A stretch of DNA of 64,000 nucleotides from Parastagonospora avenae f. sp. tritici 18332-5. Lineage: Eukaryota; Ascomycota; Dothideomycetes; Pleosporales; Phaeosphaeriaceae. Under the pieces are notes generated by a model. The model worked only from the letters and a program-made list of their open reading frames with translations, searched no databases and was not told the origin of the DNA. Location: contig JAFJTR010000038.1 of the NCBI GenBank assembly GCA_022559985.1, positions 1 to 64,000 of the forward strand. The letters are read 5' to 3'. The position numbers and the translations under genes were made by a program. This document shows positions 1 through 11,795 of the stretch, piece by piece; the stretch's first letter is position 1; every line of letters begins with the position of its first letter.

Positions 1-336
1 CTTTGAGAATCGATTAGAGATAGCTCTTCACGCAGTATCTCAACTTTAGAGGCAATCTATTACTTGATTCTCAACTCTCCTGTGTACGTGCCTTTACAGA
101 GGAAGATAATACACAAAGGGAACAATTAAGAGTAGAGTAGTTTGTAGATAGTAGCTTAGACGAATCGCTGCCGAGTTCACAGCGATTTAGACCACTCTTG
201 TCAGATAGCAGGGGTCGCGCGATACTGTCTTCACGATTAGGGATAACATTACACTCACATTACTATATTCTAAAAATTTAAATAACGCTTTGGGTTTTAA
301 AACATTCTGTTATAAATTTCTCTACAGTATTTAAAC
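1..336. other. AT-rich left edge, no gene seen
   Basis: I see no coding sequence here. About positions 240-330 are strongly AT-rich, just beyond the stop of the minus-strand transporter gene, so this is its 3' flank and probably its 3' UTR. Confidence 0.5.
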
Positions 337-2103
337 TTAAGGTTTTTGTCTATATGCAATAGGCGTAGAGAGGTCTTCGCTTGGTACTATAGAGCCTATT
401 CTAGGACTGTTATTACTAGAAGTGTCTTCGATAACCGCTCTTTTCTTTCGCTTACGAATCTTATCATCGACATATCTTCCTATAGCTAATGCAAACCCAA
501 CCGCAAGAATAGCGCAAGCAATGGAAAAAGCGCGGCGATACCGTGGCCTGTCATCGTTGCGGAATATCTGAGCACCATAGATACCGGCAATGTTTGCACC
601 CATGATGACCCTACTTGTCAATTAGTACGAGGTACCCGACAGGAGCAGAGGCTGCGGCGCTTCTTACAATGCCATGGCCAGAGCACGCTCTTCCGAGTCA
701 GTGCAGGCCAGAGACATCCAAGTAATGTTCAGAGGATGCGAGAATGTGCCGAACGTCTGTGTCCACACGACACCGAAGTAGCGCACACTACGGCTGTCAA
801 GCTCAGTGAAGATGCGGTTGAAGATGTAACCTAGTAGATGGCAGGTGAAGCCGAGCATGACGGTCTCGCCACGTCGATCGCTGCACACGCAGATTCGTCA
901 GCCTAGCTATGAGAAAGCAGTTGAGAAGACTTACAAGCGATCAGAAAACCAACTGAACGCAAAAGATACCGGGATCTGAATGAACAAGCCAACTGCCGCC
1001 ATTGCATTGGATCTGAGCTGACCGAACCCAAAAGATCTAACGATCGAAGGCGCATAAGTGTCGAAAGCACGCTGCGGACCGTTGTTACATAATGTAATGG
1101 CGAAATGGCACCACATGCGCCAGTTTGAAAACTACATAGACCTTGTTAGCCATGTTTATCAAATCGATCTGGTGAAACATACAGCTTTCTTGAAAGCGAC
1201 GAGACCGATCCTTTTCTTCTTCCTGCTCTTCGCTGGTTCGTCAATGTGCACACGGCTGCGAAGGATATGGATCTCTCTATCGGTGAACATCTGCCATTTG
1301 GGAAGGAAGGTTGGATGAGGCTTCTTGAACGAGTCTGGGAGGAAGAGGCCTAGAACAATGCCACTGAGAATCGTAAAACCGCCCATGAGGGCAAAGAGCC
1401 AAAACCAGCCAGGTTTGCCTCCGACACCACGCCTGAGATAGGTGAGCCTTTACTTTCAGAAGAGAATACACAAGGATGCATACATGTGCAAGATGCCGAA
1501 AGCTAGGAGCTTTGCAGAAGCTTGACCGAACTGGTTTCCAAAATAGAAAATCATGACACGCTTCGCAGTTTCCGATCTTGTGTACCACGTCGACAGTGTC
1601 CACAGACCCCCTGGGATGAACCCCGACTCGGTGATGCCAAGGAGGAATCGAGTTGCGATGAAGGACCCATAGTTCGTCTGAAACGCCTGGAAGGTACTAA
1701 CAGTACCGAAGAGGAACAGTTGCAGAGTAAGCCAAAGACCAGGTCCCACACGGTAAAGTGCCATATTCGCTGGGACCTCGAATAGCACAATGCCAAGGGA
1801 GAGCATCTGCTGTCCTACGTTGAACTGATCCTGGGTAATGTTGACATCTTCCATAAAGTCGTCCGTGATTGCGTTGGCGATGTTGCCGCGGTCTAATTGC
1901 AGGCAGAAAAACCCCAAGGTGAGGAGAGGCATGATGATCAAGTCCAGTCTGGCAACATTATTGTCAGCAAAGTCACTGGTTATGGGCAATGGCAAGACGC
2001 ACTTTCGCTTCGCTTTCTTCTCTTCTGCAACCGTCCAGTCAGGTGTGGGCACAGGCTCATGCTCCGTGCCATTTTCGTAGTGAATACTTTTAGCATCTGT
2101 CAT
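337..2103 (-). CDS. MFS transporter, Dal5/ACS (allantoate permease-like) family
   Basis: Plasma-membrane major facilitator of the fungal anion:cation symporter group (Dal5/Tna1/Fen2-like), whose members import carboxylates such as allantoate, nicotinate or pantothenate. The first exon (2103 to about 1490) starts at an ATG and gives a cytosolic N-terminus, then TM1 ending in the family motif LDRGNIANA. It continues through the first six-helix half with SRFLLGITESGFIPG-type spacing (here ATRFLLGITESGFIPGG). Four further exons follow at about 1440-1190, 1116-950, 870-660 and 620-337. They encode the middle loop (PDSFKKPHPTFLPK), the second six-helix half, and a basic C-terminal tail ending at the stop at 337. 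Exon 1 joins exon 2 through donor GTATGC and acceptor CTCAG in phase 2. The substrate cannot be told from sequence. A second family member lies at 15.6 kb on the other strand. Confidence 0.88.
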
Positions 2104-3083
2104 TGTTTTGTATTTAGCCCTGGTTTCTGAACCCGCTGGGTGAATACCGCCTCATTTGGAGGGCAATGTAGTAATGTTGCTCAAACATCCGTTGGACACC
2201 CCCACTACTTATGTTTCCCCTGGCCATCAGAATTCGACAGTTTATGTCCGATAACGCTAAATATTTCTAGGATGTTTGCCTGGAATTGTCACGCCAAGTA
2301 CGGCTTGATCATGGCAAAGTCTCGTCCAGCGTTCCTAGGCGCTAGAACGAGTGTCTCCGAATAGCTGGATAGCTTGGCTCATAGCTTTCTGGCGACACAA
2401 CAGCGGTTCTCGAAGCCACGGACGCATGGATGTCCGATTCCTCACTTTGCCCAAGGATTCAACATCGGGTCGTCGCGAACGGAGGCTTGTGTATGTCTTG
2501 AGTATACTATTGCTGCCGTAGTGATTGGCACCTAGGCGCTATTGTCGGTGCTACGCCATCAAATCCAAGCCTTTTGCTGACAACATGAAGAGTCCACCGG
2601 TTAGCTCGTGAGATTATGAGGATTTTATCGCAGACCTCACAAAGAATAACGCCCCATATTGAGACATTGTAACACATTCCTAATCGGTGTGGTGTTGGGA
2701 CTCGCTGGCGTCCATTGCCCATAAGTATGTGCTGCGTGGAAATGGAGACGGCTTGTGGCCCAGCAAGTACCCAGACTCGGCACGAATTCGACATCCGTTG
2801 CGTGGAGCACGTCATTCGCCGGGCTACCGCCGGGCTACCAGTAGACCCCACGTAAGCTCTAGACCACTATATGCATCTGGAGACTAGACACTAGCAGCAT
2901 ACCTATATTAATTACTTGTGTATTTGTTATTGCCTGGAGAAGAAACAAATGTTCTTGAACGTCTATCTACCTTGAGCCTATGCAGGCCTTCCTGCTTGTT
3001 GTTGTCCTTGAAACGCCGTGGAATCATATTCTCATAACTCGCAATCCGTCAACATGTCGGCTTGCGATAAGAACCACCATCGC
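2104..3083. other. Intergenic, no supported gene
   Basis: This lies between the 5' end of the MFS gene and the 3' end of MOB1. The short open frames are low in coding character, and the longest (about 2507-2851, minus) has no recognisable motif and no partner exons. The part next to 2104 must hold the transporter promoter. Confidence 0.5.
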
Positions 3084-4382
3084 CTAGTCACTTCTTAACA
3101 TACTCTCGACCAAGTCGCCCAGAGGCCCCCAGAAGTCCTTGCTCCCGTTCGCTAAACCATGCTCGTCGATGAACAGGACGTAGTGCTTGAAGCTCGTGTT
3201 GAGATGTGGCTCCAGACCAAGCTCGATGACGACTGGGTAATGATGGCAGTAGATGTGAGCATAGACTCGGTATAGACGCTTGAACATGTTCCGAATCAAG
3301 GCGGGGAAGGTCTTGGGGAAGGGGACGCCGATGCGCGAGGGGAACATGGATTCGTTGTCGACGTTGGACTGGACCCATGCCATGAGGTGCTCGATGTATT
3401 GTGGGGCAGGCATCTTGGTTGGCTTTTTGTAGGTCTCTGAGTCCTGCCAAAGGTATTCGAATCTGGCAGTTGTTAGGTTTCCTAGATTGGAAGCGGAGGT
3501 TCGTGGGCTTACTCGTCGGTGGCTTTCATCTCAGGACAGCTCTGGGGCGAGCAAAACTCGGTGATGGAACCATAGAGGAGGTTGATCTGGTTGTAGAAAT
3601 CGACGACTGCCATTTTGTCAGCCATGCCTCGAGCTTCTGCTGTGGTTGTTCTCACCGTTGACAGCCAGCCACTCGTCCTTGTCTTCGCCTTCTGGTAGCT
3701 TGACAGCCTTCCTTAAGCTGCCGCTGCCCAGTGTGGCCTCGGCATACTGCTTCAACTGCCAGCTGCTTGTGCCGCGATTCGACTTTTGCGGCTTGAATGG
3801 TGCGCGCGTGCGTGGATTGCTAAAGAAAGAAAGTAAGCTTGTGCCAGGAAAGTAGCCTCTGTTCTGCGGTGTGTGCTGCTGAGCCTTTGCCATAGGCCCA
3901 GCCATGCTGCCCGTGTCGGTCGAATCTCTCTCAGCGCCCGGGACTGCATCGTTTCCTGTCTGAAACTCAGATGTGGGTGCGCCAGCGCTGGAGCGGAACT
4001 TGTGCGAGAAATTGGTGGTGGGGCGCGCGGCATTATGCGAGTCGGACGGTGGCACGGGTTTCTGCTGAGTTGTGGTGGATGGCGCAGTCGTTGTCGCATT
4101 CGAGCTCGTCTGTTGCTGTACCCGCAGCGCCTGGCCAATCCTCTGCAGTGGGCTTCGATACGCGTCCTTGGGGCGCGCAAGGTCCAGTTCGCTCCTCGAG
4201 CAGTCGAATCCACTTCTTCCACAGCCTTGAAAGTCCAAAACATCCAAGTCCATCCTTAGGTTCTTGCAGCTCTGGCTCTGGGCGAAGGTGAAGATGGGGA
4301 GGAGGTGCTTGGGCTTTGCGGGAAACGCAATATGGTGCTCGGCAGAGGGAGAGACGAACATTGTGGTTATGAAGCCTGACAT
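3084..4382 (-). CDS. MOB1: MOB1 kinase activator (Mps one binder)
   Basis: MOB1 binds and activates NDR/LATS-type kinases (Dbf2/Sid2) in the mitotic-exit and septation network. Visible exons: ...FKPQKSNRG, then AEATLGSGSLRKAVKLPEGE up to AVN; about 3613-3515 (VVDFYNQINLLYGSITEFC, PQSCPEMKATDE); and about 3465-3084 (YLWQDSETYKKPTKMPAP to SMLRSD-stop). The zinc-site Cys pair (CSPQSC) and the His pair (HIYCHHYP) are present. Splice from VN to VVDFY is GTGAGA...GGCAG, phase 1. The start is uncertain. The frame is open to ATG 4382 through a long S/T/Q-rich stretch that other MOB1 proteins lack. An intron from about 4360 (GTTCGT) to about 3826 (TTTAG) joins MSGFITT to INPRTRAPFKP in phase and would give a normal short N-terminus. 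A start at 3906 (MAGPMAKAQQ) is the third option. Confidence 0.85.
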
Positions 4383-4914
4383 GGCTTGTCGATAGCCCGT
4401 ATGCCGCCTTATCTGTTGGCCGTGATGTGTTCGCTATCTGTCGTGCATTCCAACGGTTAGCAGGGCAATGTTGGGGTAGAGGAATGCGGGGAACGTACGC
4501 AACGATGAAACGATCCTGCAATTATTGGGAGCGGCTGGATAGCTTGGAAAGAGGACAACGAGTGGAGAATCGAAGAAGCGTCCTGGTGTTGTCGAGTCGA
4601 TGCTCGCAGAGACGGTGTTTGGGCCCCGCAAACAAATCGCATGCACGGCCGCCGCTCCCGCTCCTGCGCTAGCGCGTGAAGTGCGCGACGTCATCTTGGA
4701 ACAGCATGCACTCACCACATATGACACAGAGAGGACGGTGCTTCGGAAGCAGTCTGTTTCGAGAAAGGTTTGCCATCGTCTTGAGTCTACTCTAGGTCTA
4801 GGTATAGGTATGTAGGGTGCTATGCTGAACAACATGTGCCACAGAAACCATCGGCAACGGCCTCCAAGTCACGACTGGCCGTAATTCCCATAGCGCTCAT
4901 ACTGTCAGCCTTGC
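4383..4914. other. Intergenic between MOB1 and GH63 genes
   Basis: Upstream region of MOB1 and 3' flank of the GH63 gene, both of which read leftward. Open frames occur on both strands but none has motifs or a plausible exon structure. Confidence 0.45.
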
Positions 4915-7900
4915 TCATTTACTGAAGTAAGGATCCTGCTCAAAGTAGTCGTTGCGGTCGCGACGTCTCTGTCCGTTCGTTCTCTGGTCCGATGAGCCGT
5001 CCAGTGTGGTTTCAAACTCATCCGTCTCAACGTCGGCGAGACCTGTCTTGACTCGCTCAAGTTGACCACTCACGTAGTGGTTCAGACGCTCCTGCATCGC
5101 ATTCTTCTGCTGAACGGCATCCTCGTCTAGGTAACCCACGGAGCCTCTTCGGTTCGCGGGGCCTGAGGTTGACTCTTCATCTTCGCCATTGGTCGATTCC
5201 CCCCAATCACTTCTGAAACCGATGCTACGGCTAGTGGAAGATCGGCGGAGGTGGTGTCGCTTTTTGGGCTTGCTATCCGTCGTGAAGACGTCGTCAAAGT
5301 AGTGTGCTGCCGCGCCCGTGGGCGTGCGCGGTGTCTGAGGCAGACGACAGGTCATACTATAGGCTATTAGCAGAGTACGGCATGTTTGCATATGGTGAAG
5401 CTCACCCTGTGTCGTGGATCATCTTCGCAATCAGACCCGTCCAGCCGCACTGATGTGTCGCTCCCAGCCCGCGTCCAGTGTCACCATCGAAGAACTCGTG
5501 GTACCACATGTAGTCCTTCCAGTTTGGATCGAAGTCGAGCATCTCGTTGCCGTCGTTGATGGCTCTTCTACCGTCATCACCTCGAGCAAACAAGTGCTGA
5601 AGGCGATGCTGCAATTCTTCGGCAACGTGGCCGAGATGCATGAAATCGCCTGATCCCACAGGACATTCCACCTTGAGCTCGTTGCCGTAGTAGAGATGAA
5701 ACCTCTGGCAGGACTCGATCAAGAGGAAGTTGACGGCCAGCCAGATGGGACCGCGCCAATTGCTGTTGCCGCCAAAGAGGCCGCTGTCTGAGTCACCAGG
5801 CAGATAGGCGACTTCGTACTTCTGGCCATTTACGTCCATGGAGTACGGGTGATCCTTGTGGTACTTTGATAGTGATCGAATACCGTGCTCTGCAAGGAAC
5901 TCGTTCTCATCCAACATCCTTTGCATAATACGCTTCAGGCGGTCCTCGCTGACCAGGGATAGCAGTAGACGGTCGCCTTGTCCGCGCTTCTTCATCGAGG
6001 CAATGTTGCGCTCAGCCGTGTCCTTGCGGTTGTTTATGAACCAGTTCAACCGCTTCTTGAAATTGGGGAGTTTGTTGATGACCTCTGGTTCAAGTGTCAA
6101 CGTCGAATAGAGCGGTATCAAACCGACCAGAGATCGCACGGGCATTTGGTGACTCCATGGACCGCCCCAGGAAATTGCATCGTAGTAGAAGCCGTCTTCC
6201 TCGTTCCAGAGAGGCTTTGACTCGCCGCCAGTACGGTACTGCATCGCATCGCTGATCATGATAAAATGCTCGAAGAATTTTGAAGCCATGTCTTCGTAGA
6301 TTCGGCGGCGCTTGGCAAGCTCGAGACAGATATTCAGCATGTTGAGGCAGTAGAAGCCCATCCAGCCTGTGCTGTCTGCTTGCTCGAGAACTCCTCCGGT
6401 GGGCAGGGGATCCGATCGATTGAAAATACCAATGTTGTCGAGACCCAAGAAACCACCTTCAAAGATGTTCTTGCCGTCAGTGTCCTTCCGGTTCACCCAC
6501 CAGGTGAAGTTTAGCAACAGCTTCTGGAACACACGCTCGAGGCAGTCAAAATCCTCACGGCCGTACATCTTGCGCTCGATCTTGAAGACCCTGAACAGTG
6601 ACCATGCGTGCACTGGGGGATTGACATCGCCAAAGTTCCACTCGTAAGCGGGTAATTGGCCATTGGGATGCATGTACCACTCGCGGGTGAAGAGATCAAG
6701 CTGCTTCTTGGCGAATTCGGGATCGATCATGGCCAGGGGAATGCAGTGGAAAGCGCTGTCCCACGCAGCGAAGAACGGGTATTCCCACGAATCGGGCATG
6801 GATAGAATGTCATCCAGGTACATGTGTTTCCACTCTTTGTTGCGGATGGCCTTTCGATTCGGTGGTGGAGGGGGCATGCCGGGGTCTCCGTTTGCCCACT
6901 GGTCCCAGATGAAGTGGTAGTATTGTTTACACCACATCATTCCAGAAAATGCCTGGCGTTGGATATTCCTCAGGTCGTCAGCCATGGGAAGTGGGCTGAT
7001 CCGGTAGTAAAACTCGTCCGCTTCGGCGCGGCGCTGCTCGACAATGTCGTCGAAGAGCTCTTCGTCGAGGTACCCATCGTTTCTCCGAGAGAGCCTAAAA
7101 CGCACGACGGCGCACTCGCCTGGTGGCACGCCTTCATCCTCGTCGAACGCGTACCAGGCTGCGCACTTGGTCCCCACGTTCGCGGGATTGACAGCATCCT
7201 TGTCGTCGTCCACAATGCGCTTGTGGATTCCGTCCTTGACGAATGGAGTCTTGTTCTCCACGCCCCAAAGTTCCTTGTAGTTGGTGTCATTGTCCGTGAA
7301 GAGGAGATCCGGCTGCACGTCGTTGCCACTTGAGCCGGTACCAGGCGACGGCGAAAGCTGAAAGAAGCGGTCGCCAAGCTTGTAGTGTTTGGACTGGGCT
7401 GTCGTATCTCCGATCTTGCGGATTGACGGCTTCTTCTTCTCGTCTTCATGTCCCCAGGCCCAGGTATTGCGGAACCACACATGTGGGACAATGTGCAATG
7501 GGGCTGGTTCGGGTCCACGGTTGTATGCCGTGACACGGAACAAGAGCTCCTCCGGGTCATCGGCCTCTTTCGCGGTCTCAATGAATATGTCCCAATATCT
7601 GTCGTCGTCGAAGCAACCCGTGTCGACGATGTTGTACTCCTTGTCAAGTCGTGTTCGCTTCGCGTTCGTCTTGATGAGATCTTCGTATGGGAAAGCGCGC
7701 TGTGGGAGCTTGTAGAGGAACTTCATGTACGAGTGCTGTAAAACATGATCAGCACGGAAAGGGAAGGGAAAGCATGGCAGCTTACAGTAGGCGTGTTGTC
7801 CAGGTGGAAATGGGCTTCCTTCAGCGACTCGCCGTGGTTGCCCTGTGGATTCGAAAGACCGAACAGTCGCTCTTTGAGGAAGTCGCTGGGCCCATGTTAG

Positions 7901-8372
7901 ATATCACGGGCAGCCAGCAGCGTCACGCACGTACTCTTTCTCGTTCCAGAAGGAAAAGGCAACGTTCTGCAGACCGTGCGAGTCGCAAACACCGGCGATG
8001 CCGTCTTCGCCCCAACGGTAGGCGCGAGAGCGTGCCATGTCGTGCGTGAAGTCTGCAGGCTGGTCAGTGAAGCTCAATGGCGGTGCTCAAGGGTACATAC
8101 GGCTCCAGGCATCTCCGTCAGCGCTGAGAGAGAGTTTGTTAGCAACATGCGCAGTCAGTCAGTCAAGGTGGTCACGTACGAATAGTCCTCGCGCACTGCC
8201 AATGAGTTAGTCTAAGCCGCAGCTGCAGAAGAAGGGACGAGCGCTGACCTGTAGCCCATTGTCTCTCGGCAACATAGGGACCCCATCGCTTCCAGTAGGC
8301 GGTGCGCTCACGGTCTGCTTTGAGGCGCTTCTCCTCTTCGCAGAGGTACTCTTGATTCTCAATGAGAACCAT
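4915..8372 (-). CDS. Glycoside hydrolase family 63 protein, seven exons
   Basis: Predicted alpha-glucosidase-type enzyme of family GH63 (relatives include processing glucosidase I and bacterial GH63 enzymes). I reconstruct seven exons: 8372-8249, 8195-8180, 8123-8101, 8052-7935, 7885-7786, 7735-5406 and 5356-4915. Together they are 3153 nt, 1050 residues. Start ATG 8372 (MVLIENQEYLCEEEKRLKAD) is favoured because the upstream frame lacks family character. The junctions rebuild a continuous N-terminus (ERQWAT-VREDYS-ADGDAWS-HFTHDMARSRAYRWGEDG). The large exon holds the (alpha/alpha)6-barrel catalytic region with WEYPFFAAWDSAFHC, YEWNFGDVNPPVHAW and SNWRGPIWLAVNFLL. I see no signal peptide or membrane anchor, so unlike ER glucosidase I this is probably cytosolic. 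The C-terminal exon is low-complexity, charged and Ser/Arg-rich (about residues 905-1050). Exons 2 and 3 are only 16 and 23 nt. The substrate is unknown. Confidence 0.87.
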
Positions 8373-10124
8373 GGTGGGTGTGTAGGATGATGGAGTTTCG
8401 GCCGGAAGCTTCCAATAAGCAACCAAACGCGTGCTGCAGGGTGCAAGCGGTGTGGAATGGCAGGGTATGCAGATGCAGGTGCAGGTGAACAGGCAATGCA
8501 GTAATCAGACTAGCTAGAATGACAGTGTAAGAAGAGAAATGCAGCTGAGGATGCAGACAATGTTGGTGGACGCGCTCAAAGTGGATGGCAAAGGACGACA
8601 GAGATAGCACGGGAAAAAGATTTGGACCTAGGCGCACATAGCTGCGTGGTAGCTTCCGTACCTGGGCAGCCGCAATGCATGCAGGAACTCGCCATGGGCC
8701 ATGGGATTGTTCACAAGCGTCATCGCGACCGTGCATGTGCGGGACAAGCGTTATCGGTTGGCGTCTGGCTTCATCCCCACCTCAGCAAAGCGCGCTTTTC
8801 GCTTCTGAAACAAGTTACGCGCACTGCACGACCAAGGCTATGATCCTGGCTTCGTTTTGACATGGCAATGTGTCGACACGATGCCCGCCGACTCCGCCAT
8901 GTTCGTCTTCGTTGAGCCGCCTCTCCACCAGACTCCCCATGTTCTTGCTGAACTGTTGAACACGCCTACCGTCGGCGCCCATGCCGGAAGAAGCAAGGAC
9001 GATAACCGTTTTGGCACGGCAGTCGCCTCCAGGCTGTTAGACCATCGACGATCACATGTCACGCCAGTACATAGGGAAGGTTTACCTGGAACATGTAAAA
9101 GCGACACCGTGCTCGTTGAGTTTATAGCACAGATACCGCACGCAGGGCCAGGGTAAATCAACGTCGCCATGTTCTCTGGAGGGTTGCGCTCCCGCCATCA
9201 ACTAACTAATTATTCCGTTCCCCACGGACCGCCCATCATCAAAATTCACCGTCAAAATCTTCTGCACCACACCTCTGGCATTGCATGACTGGCCCACAAA
9301 CAGTCCTTCGAGTAACGGGCTCCTAGTCGTCTCTCCTAGTGCCTTGTTCACTTTCCATATGTCCAGCGTCTTCCGAGCCTTCTCATTCGCAGCCTGCTTC
9401 GACAGGAACGTCTTCAGCACTTGGTTGTCGAGAGTGGGCACGTGATCGAATAGATCGTTGTTGAGGAGACTGTGCATGGTTGGTGCCCCCTAGGGTTATA
9501 AACCTAACGCGTGAACGCGAGATCACGTGGAGAGGGCCCAAGTCCGGCCCAAGTATCTGCCGAACTTGCATACATCATTGTCTCGCATCAAGGCACCATC
9601 CTCAGACCGCGAATTCTACGCGAAAGAGCACCATGTCACGAATGTAATCAAGTACTACACCACACAAAGCAGCTGCTGCACCGGGATTTATCGCGAGACT
9701 ATGCTCGTGGATTAACTAGCACACTATCCCATAAGCCGGTTCAAGATTAAGCAAGGTCGAAATGTTCTCGATGGGCGACGCGCCCTTCCAAATCGCCTAA
9801 TTACTCCTCGTTTTGATCTCGAGCGAGATTCACCGTCTAAGCCGGCTTGACCGCCTTGCTTGTATTTGGAGCCCTGAGCCGCAGTACTGCGCAGACGCGC
9901 CGCAGCATCAGTAGTTAGGTACTTGCCATGTGTTACATTTCTTTCGACGAACATCTCCAGCGCAGAACCATCAATTCAGGATGCCACTTTACCGGCTGAG
10001 AGATCCTGCATAGGATCCTGCAGCTCTGTATGCAGGGTAGGGATGTAGGACTCAAGCGAAGAAGCATATCAACAGAAGAACCACGCCGCATCTCGGCAAT
10101 GCGACCTCAATCCTGCAACCGAAC
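8373..10124. other. Intergenic between GH63 and tyrosinase-like gene
   Basis: A 1.75-kb spacer with the GH63 promoter at its left end and the tyrosinase-like promoter at its right. Overlapping frames on both strands around 8840-9170 look like chance. One small ATG frame at 9202-9477 is listed separately with low confidence. No repeat or mobile-element protein was recognised. Confidence 0.45.
9202..9477 (-). CDS. Small hypothetical ORF (91 aa), doubtful
   Basis: True ATG at 9477 and a 91-residue product (MHSLLNNDLFDHVPTLDNQV...). The composition is protein-like (mixed hydrophobic and charged, helix-forming first half, Gly/Asn-rich end). I do not recognise the family, and no flanking exon could be joined. 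It may be a small lineage-specific gene, a fragment, or chance. Confidence 0.2.
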   Translation of the reverse strand: MHSLLNNDLFDHVPTLDNQVLKTFLSKQAANEKARKTLDIWKVNKALGETTRSPLLEGLFVGQSCNARGVVQKILTVNFDDGRSVGNGIIS

Positions 10125-11420
10125 ATGAAAGTACTCAACGTTGTGGTAACACTCCTGCTGGGTGTCAACGCAAGCGACACAATCGATGCCTTGGCAGCAG
10201 AAGCATTATCAATCCTCGAGGCTCGTTTTGCCACGGCCGGATCAGCCGACACAGAAGTCTGTACCAACGAAACAGTAGCTGTCCGACGAGAATGGTTCGT
10301 TTACTCAAACGACACGATCATGTGAGCTTACGATGTGTAGGTCAAACTTGTCAAAGTCGGAGAGACGCAACTATATTGATGCGGTCCTCTGCTTGGGAAC
10401 AAAGCCAGCAAGGACTCCAGCAGCGGTTGCGGCAGGGGCGAAGAGCAGATACGACGATTTTGTGGTGACACGTACCCAGCAGACTAGAACTATTCACTTC
10501 ACGGTACAGGATGAGACATTCACGACATGTGTATCACGCTAACACTCAGAGGGAAACTTTCTCGCCTGGCACCGATACTATGTTTGGGCGTGTGAGCAGG
10601 CTCTTCGCGATGAGTGCGGATATGAAGGTTACCAGCCATACTGGAATTGGGCAATTTCAGACGATCCACGAGACCACCCGCTCTTTGACGGCAGTGACAC
10701 CAGTCTTTCTGGAGATGGCGCTTTCATACCTGGGAGGAGTGCTACCTGTGTACCCTTTGACACGAGCTGCTTCATAAGCCTTGAGCCAGCTAATGGTGGT
10801 GGCTGTGTAACTTCTGGCCCGCTTACAAAGTATGCCGAACCAGATGAAAACTTCCATCGCTATTATCACGTTGCTAACCAAAGATCTTTAGCTGGACCAT
10901 CCACCTTGGACCAGTTCAAACCATCTGAAAAAACATTCCCCCAAACCCGCAAGCAGATGGGCTTGGCTGCAACCTGCGCTGTCTATCTCACGAACTCAAT
11001 CCTCAGGCATCACTGAACACTACAGACGCAAACATCATCTCTCTTATCCTCAACAGCTCAAATATATTCCACTTCCAAGACACCATGCAATACGTCGTCC
11101 AAGGTGACTTGGGCGTCCACGGTGGCGGACACTACACCATTGGAGGTGACGCCAATGGAGACCTGTACAACTCTGCATCGGATCCGGCTTTCTTCTTCTA
11201 CCATGCCACGATCGACCTGACTTGGTGGACGTGGCAGGCTCTGGGCATCCAGACAAGACAGAGTGCAATTGCCGGGACAGTAATGTTTATGAACAACCCA
11301 CCGAGCCGCAACACTACACTGAATGACACGATGTATATGGGTCATGCTGGCGTGCCAGATATCCGAGTAGGAGAGGCTATGAATACGCTGGCTGGGCCGT
11401 TCTGCTATGTATATGCATAG
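10125..11420 (+). pseudogene. Tyrosinase-like type 3 copper protein with in-frame TGA
   Basis: Secreted tyrosinase-family protein (oxidation of phenols/catechols). Exons: 10125-10294, 10341-10503, 10552-10829 and 10892-11420, all with coherent phases. The N-terminus is a signal peptide (MKVLNVVVTLLLGV). The CuA region reads IHFTGNFLAWHRYYVW and keeps the second and third CuA histidines. The first, expected where relatives have ATH before the Gln-Thr, is Arg here (VVTRTQQT). CuB keeps VHGGGHYTIGGD and FFFYHATID. Exon 4 contains TGA at 10926-10928 inside the conserved stretch HLGPVQTI-stop-KNIPPNPQADGLG. The frame is intact on both sides and there is no room for an intron. As read, the product ends before the CuB site. 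This suggests a recently inactivated gene, readthrough, or a base error; CGA to TGA is the simplest change. The missing CuA ligand argues that activity was already relaxed. Confidence 0.75.
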
Positions 11421-11568
11421 GATGATCGATTAGCTATATACTTCTGGATCAAGTAAGTACACCTTTCTGACGGATCTTTTGATCATATTGCCGATGCAAT
11501 CAGGTATGCCGGGGTTCAGAGCCGTGCTATACACAGATAAAACCATTCAATTATACAGCCTCCTTTAC

Positions 11569-11591
11569 AATCTCCAATCTCCAATCTCCAG
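11569..11591. repeat. Short tandem repeat, AATCTCC units
   Basis: About three direct copies of the heptamer AATCTCC, just upstream of the small membrane-protein gene. Trivial in size and noted only as a possible variable locus. Confidence 0.5.
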
Positions 11592-11795
11592 CATCGCCTC
11601 GCTATGCGCCTTGTAGCCTGCCACCCTTCCAGAAAGCACCGTCTTCTCAAAATGCGAGACAGTGGCGTAAAGAAATGATTGGGTATCATCTCACGACGCC
11701 GTTCACCTTCGCCATATGCTGCGCCACACAGGCGCTTAATCCGCGCATTACCTCGTAACACCCACCCCTTCCAACAAACATCATCATCCCCAGAA

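Noticed and set aside
2507..2851. 114-aa minus-strand ORF between the MFS and MOB1 genes
   Set aside because: No motif, no splice partners, composition typical of chance frames.
3752..4291. Several 100-160-aa frames over the MOB1 5' region
   Set aside because: Shadow frames in a GC-rich stretch. They matter only as a warning that openness there is not evidence for coding.
8838..9170. Overlapping frames on both strands of about 100 aa
   Set aside because: They are antisense to each other and neither has family character; consistent with GC-rich chance reading.
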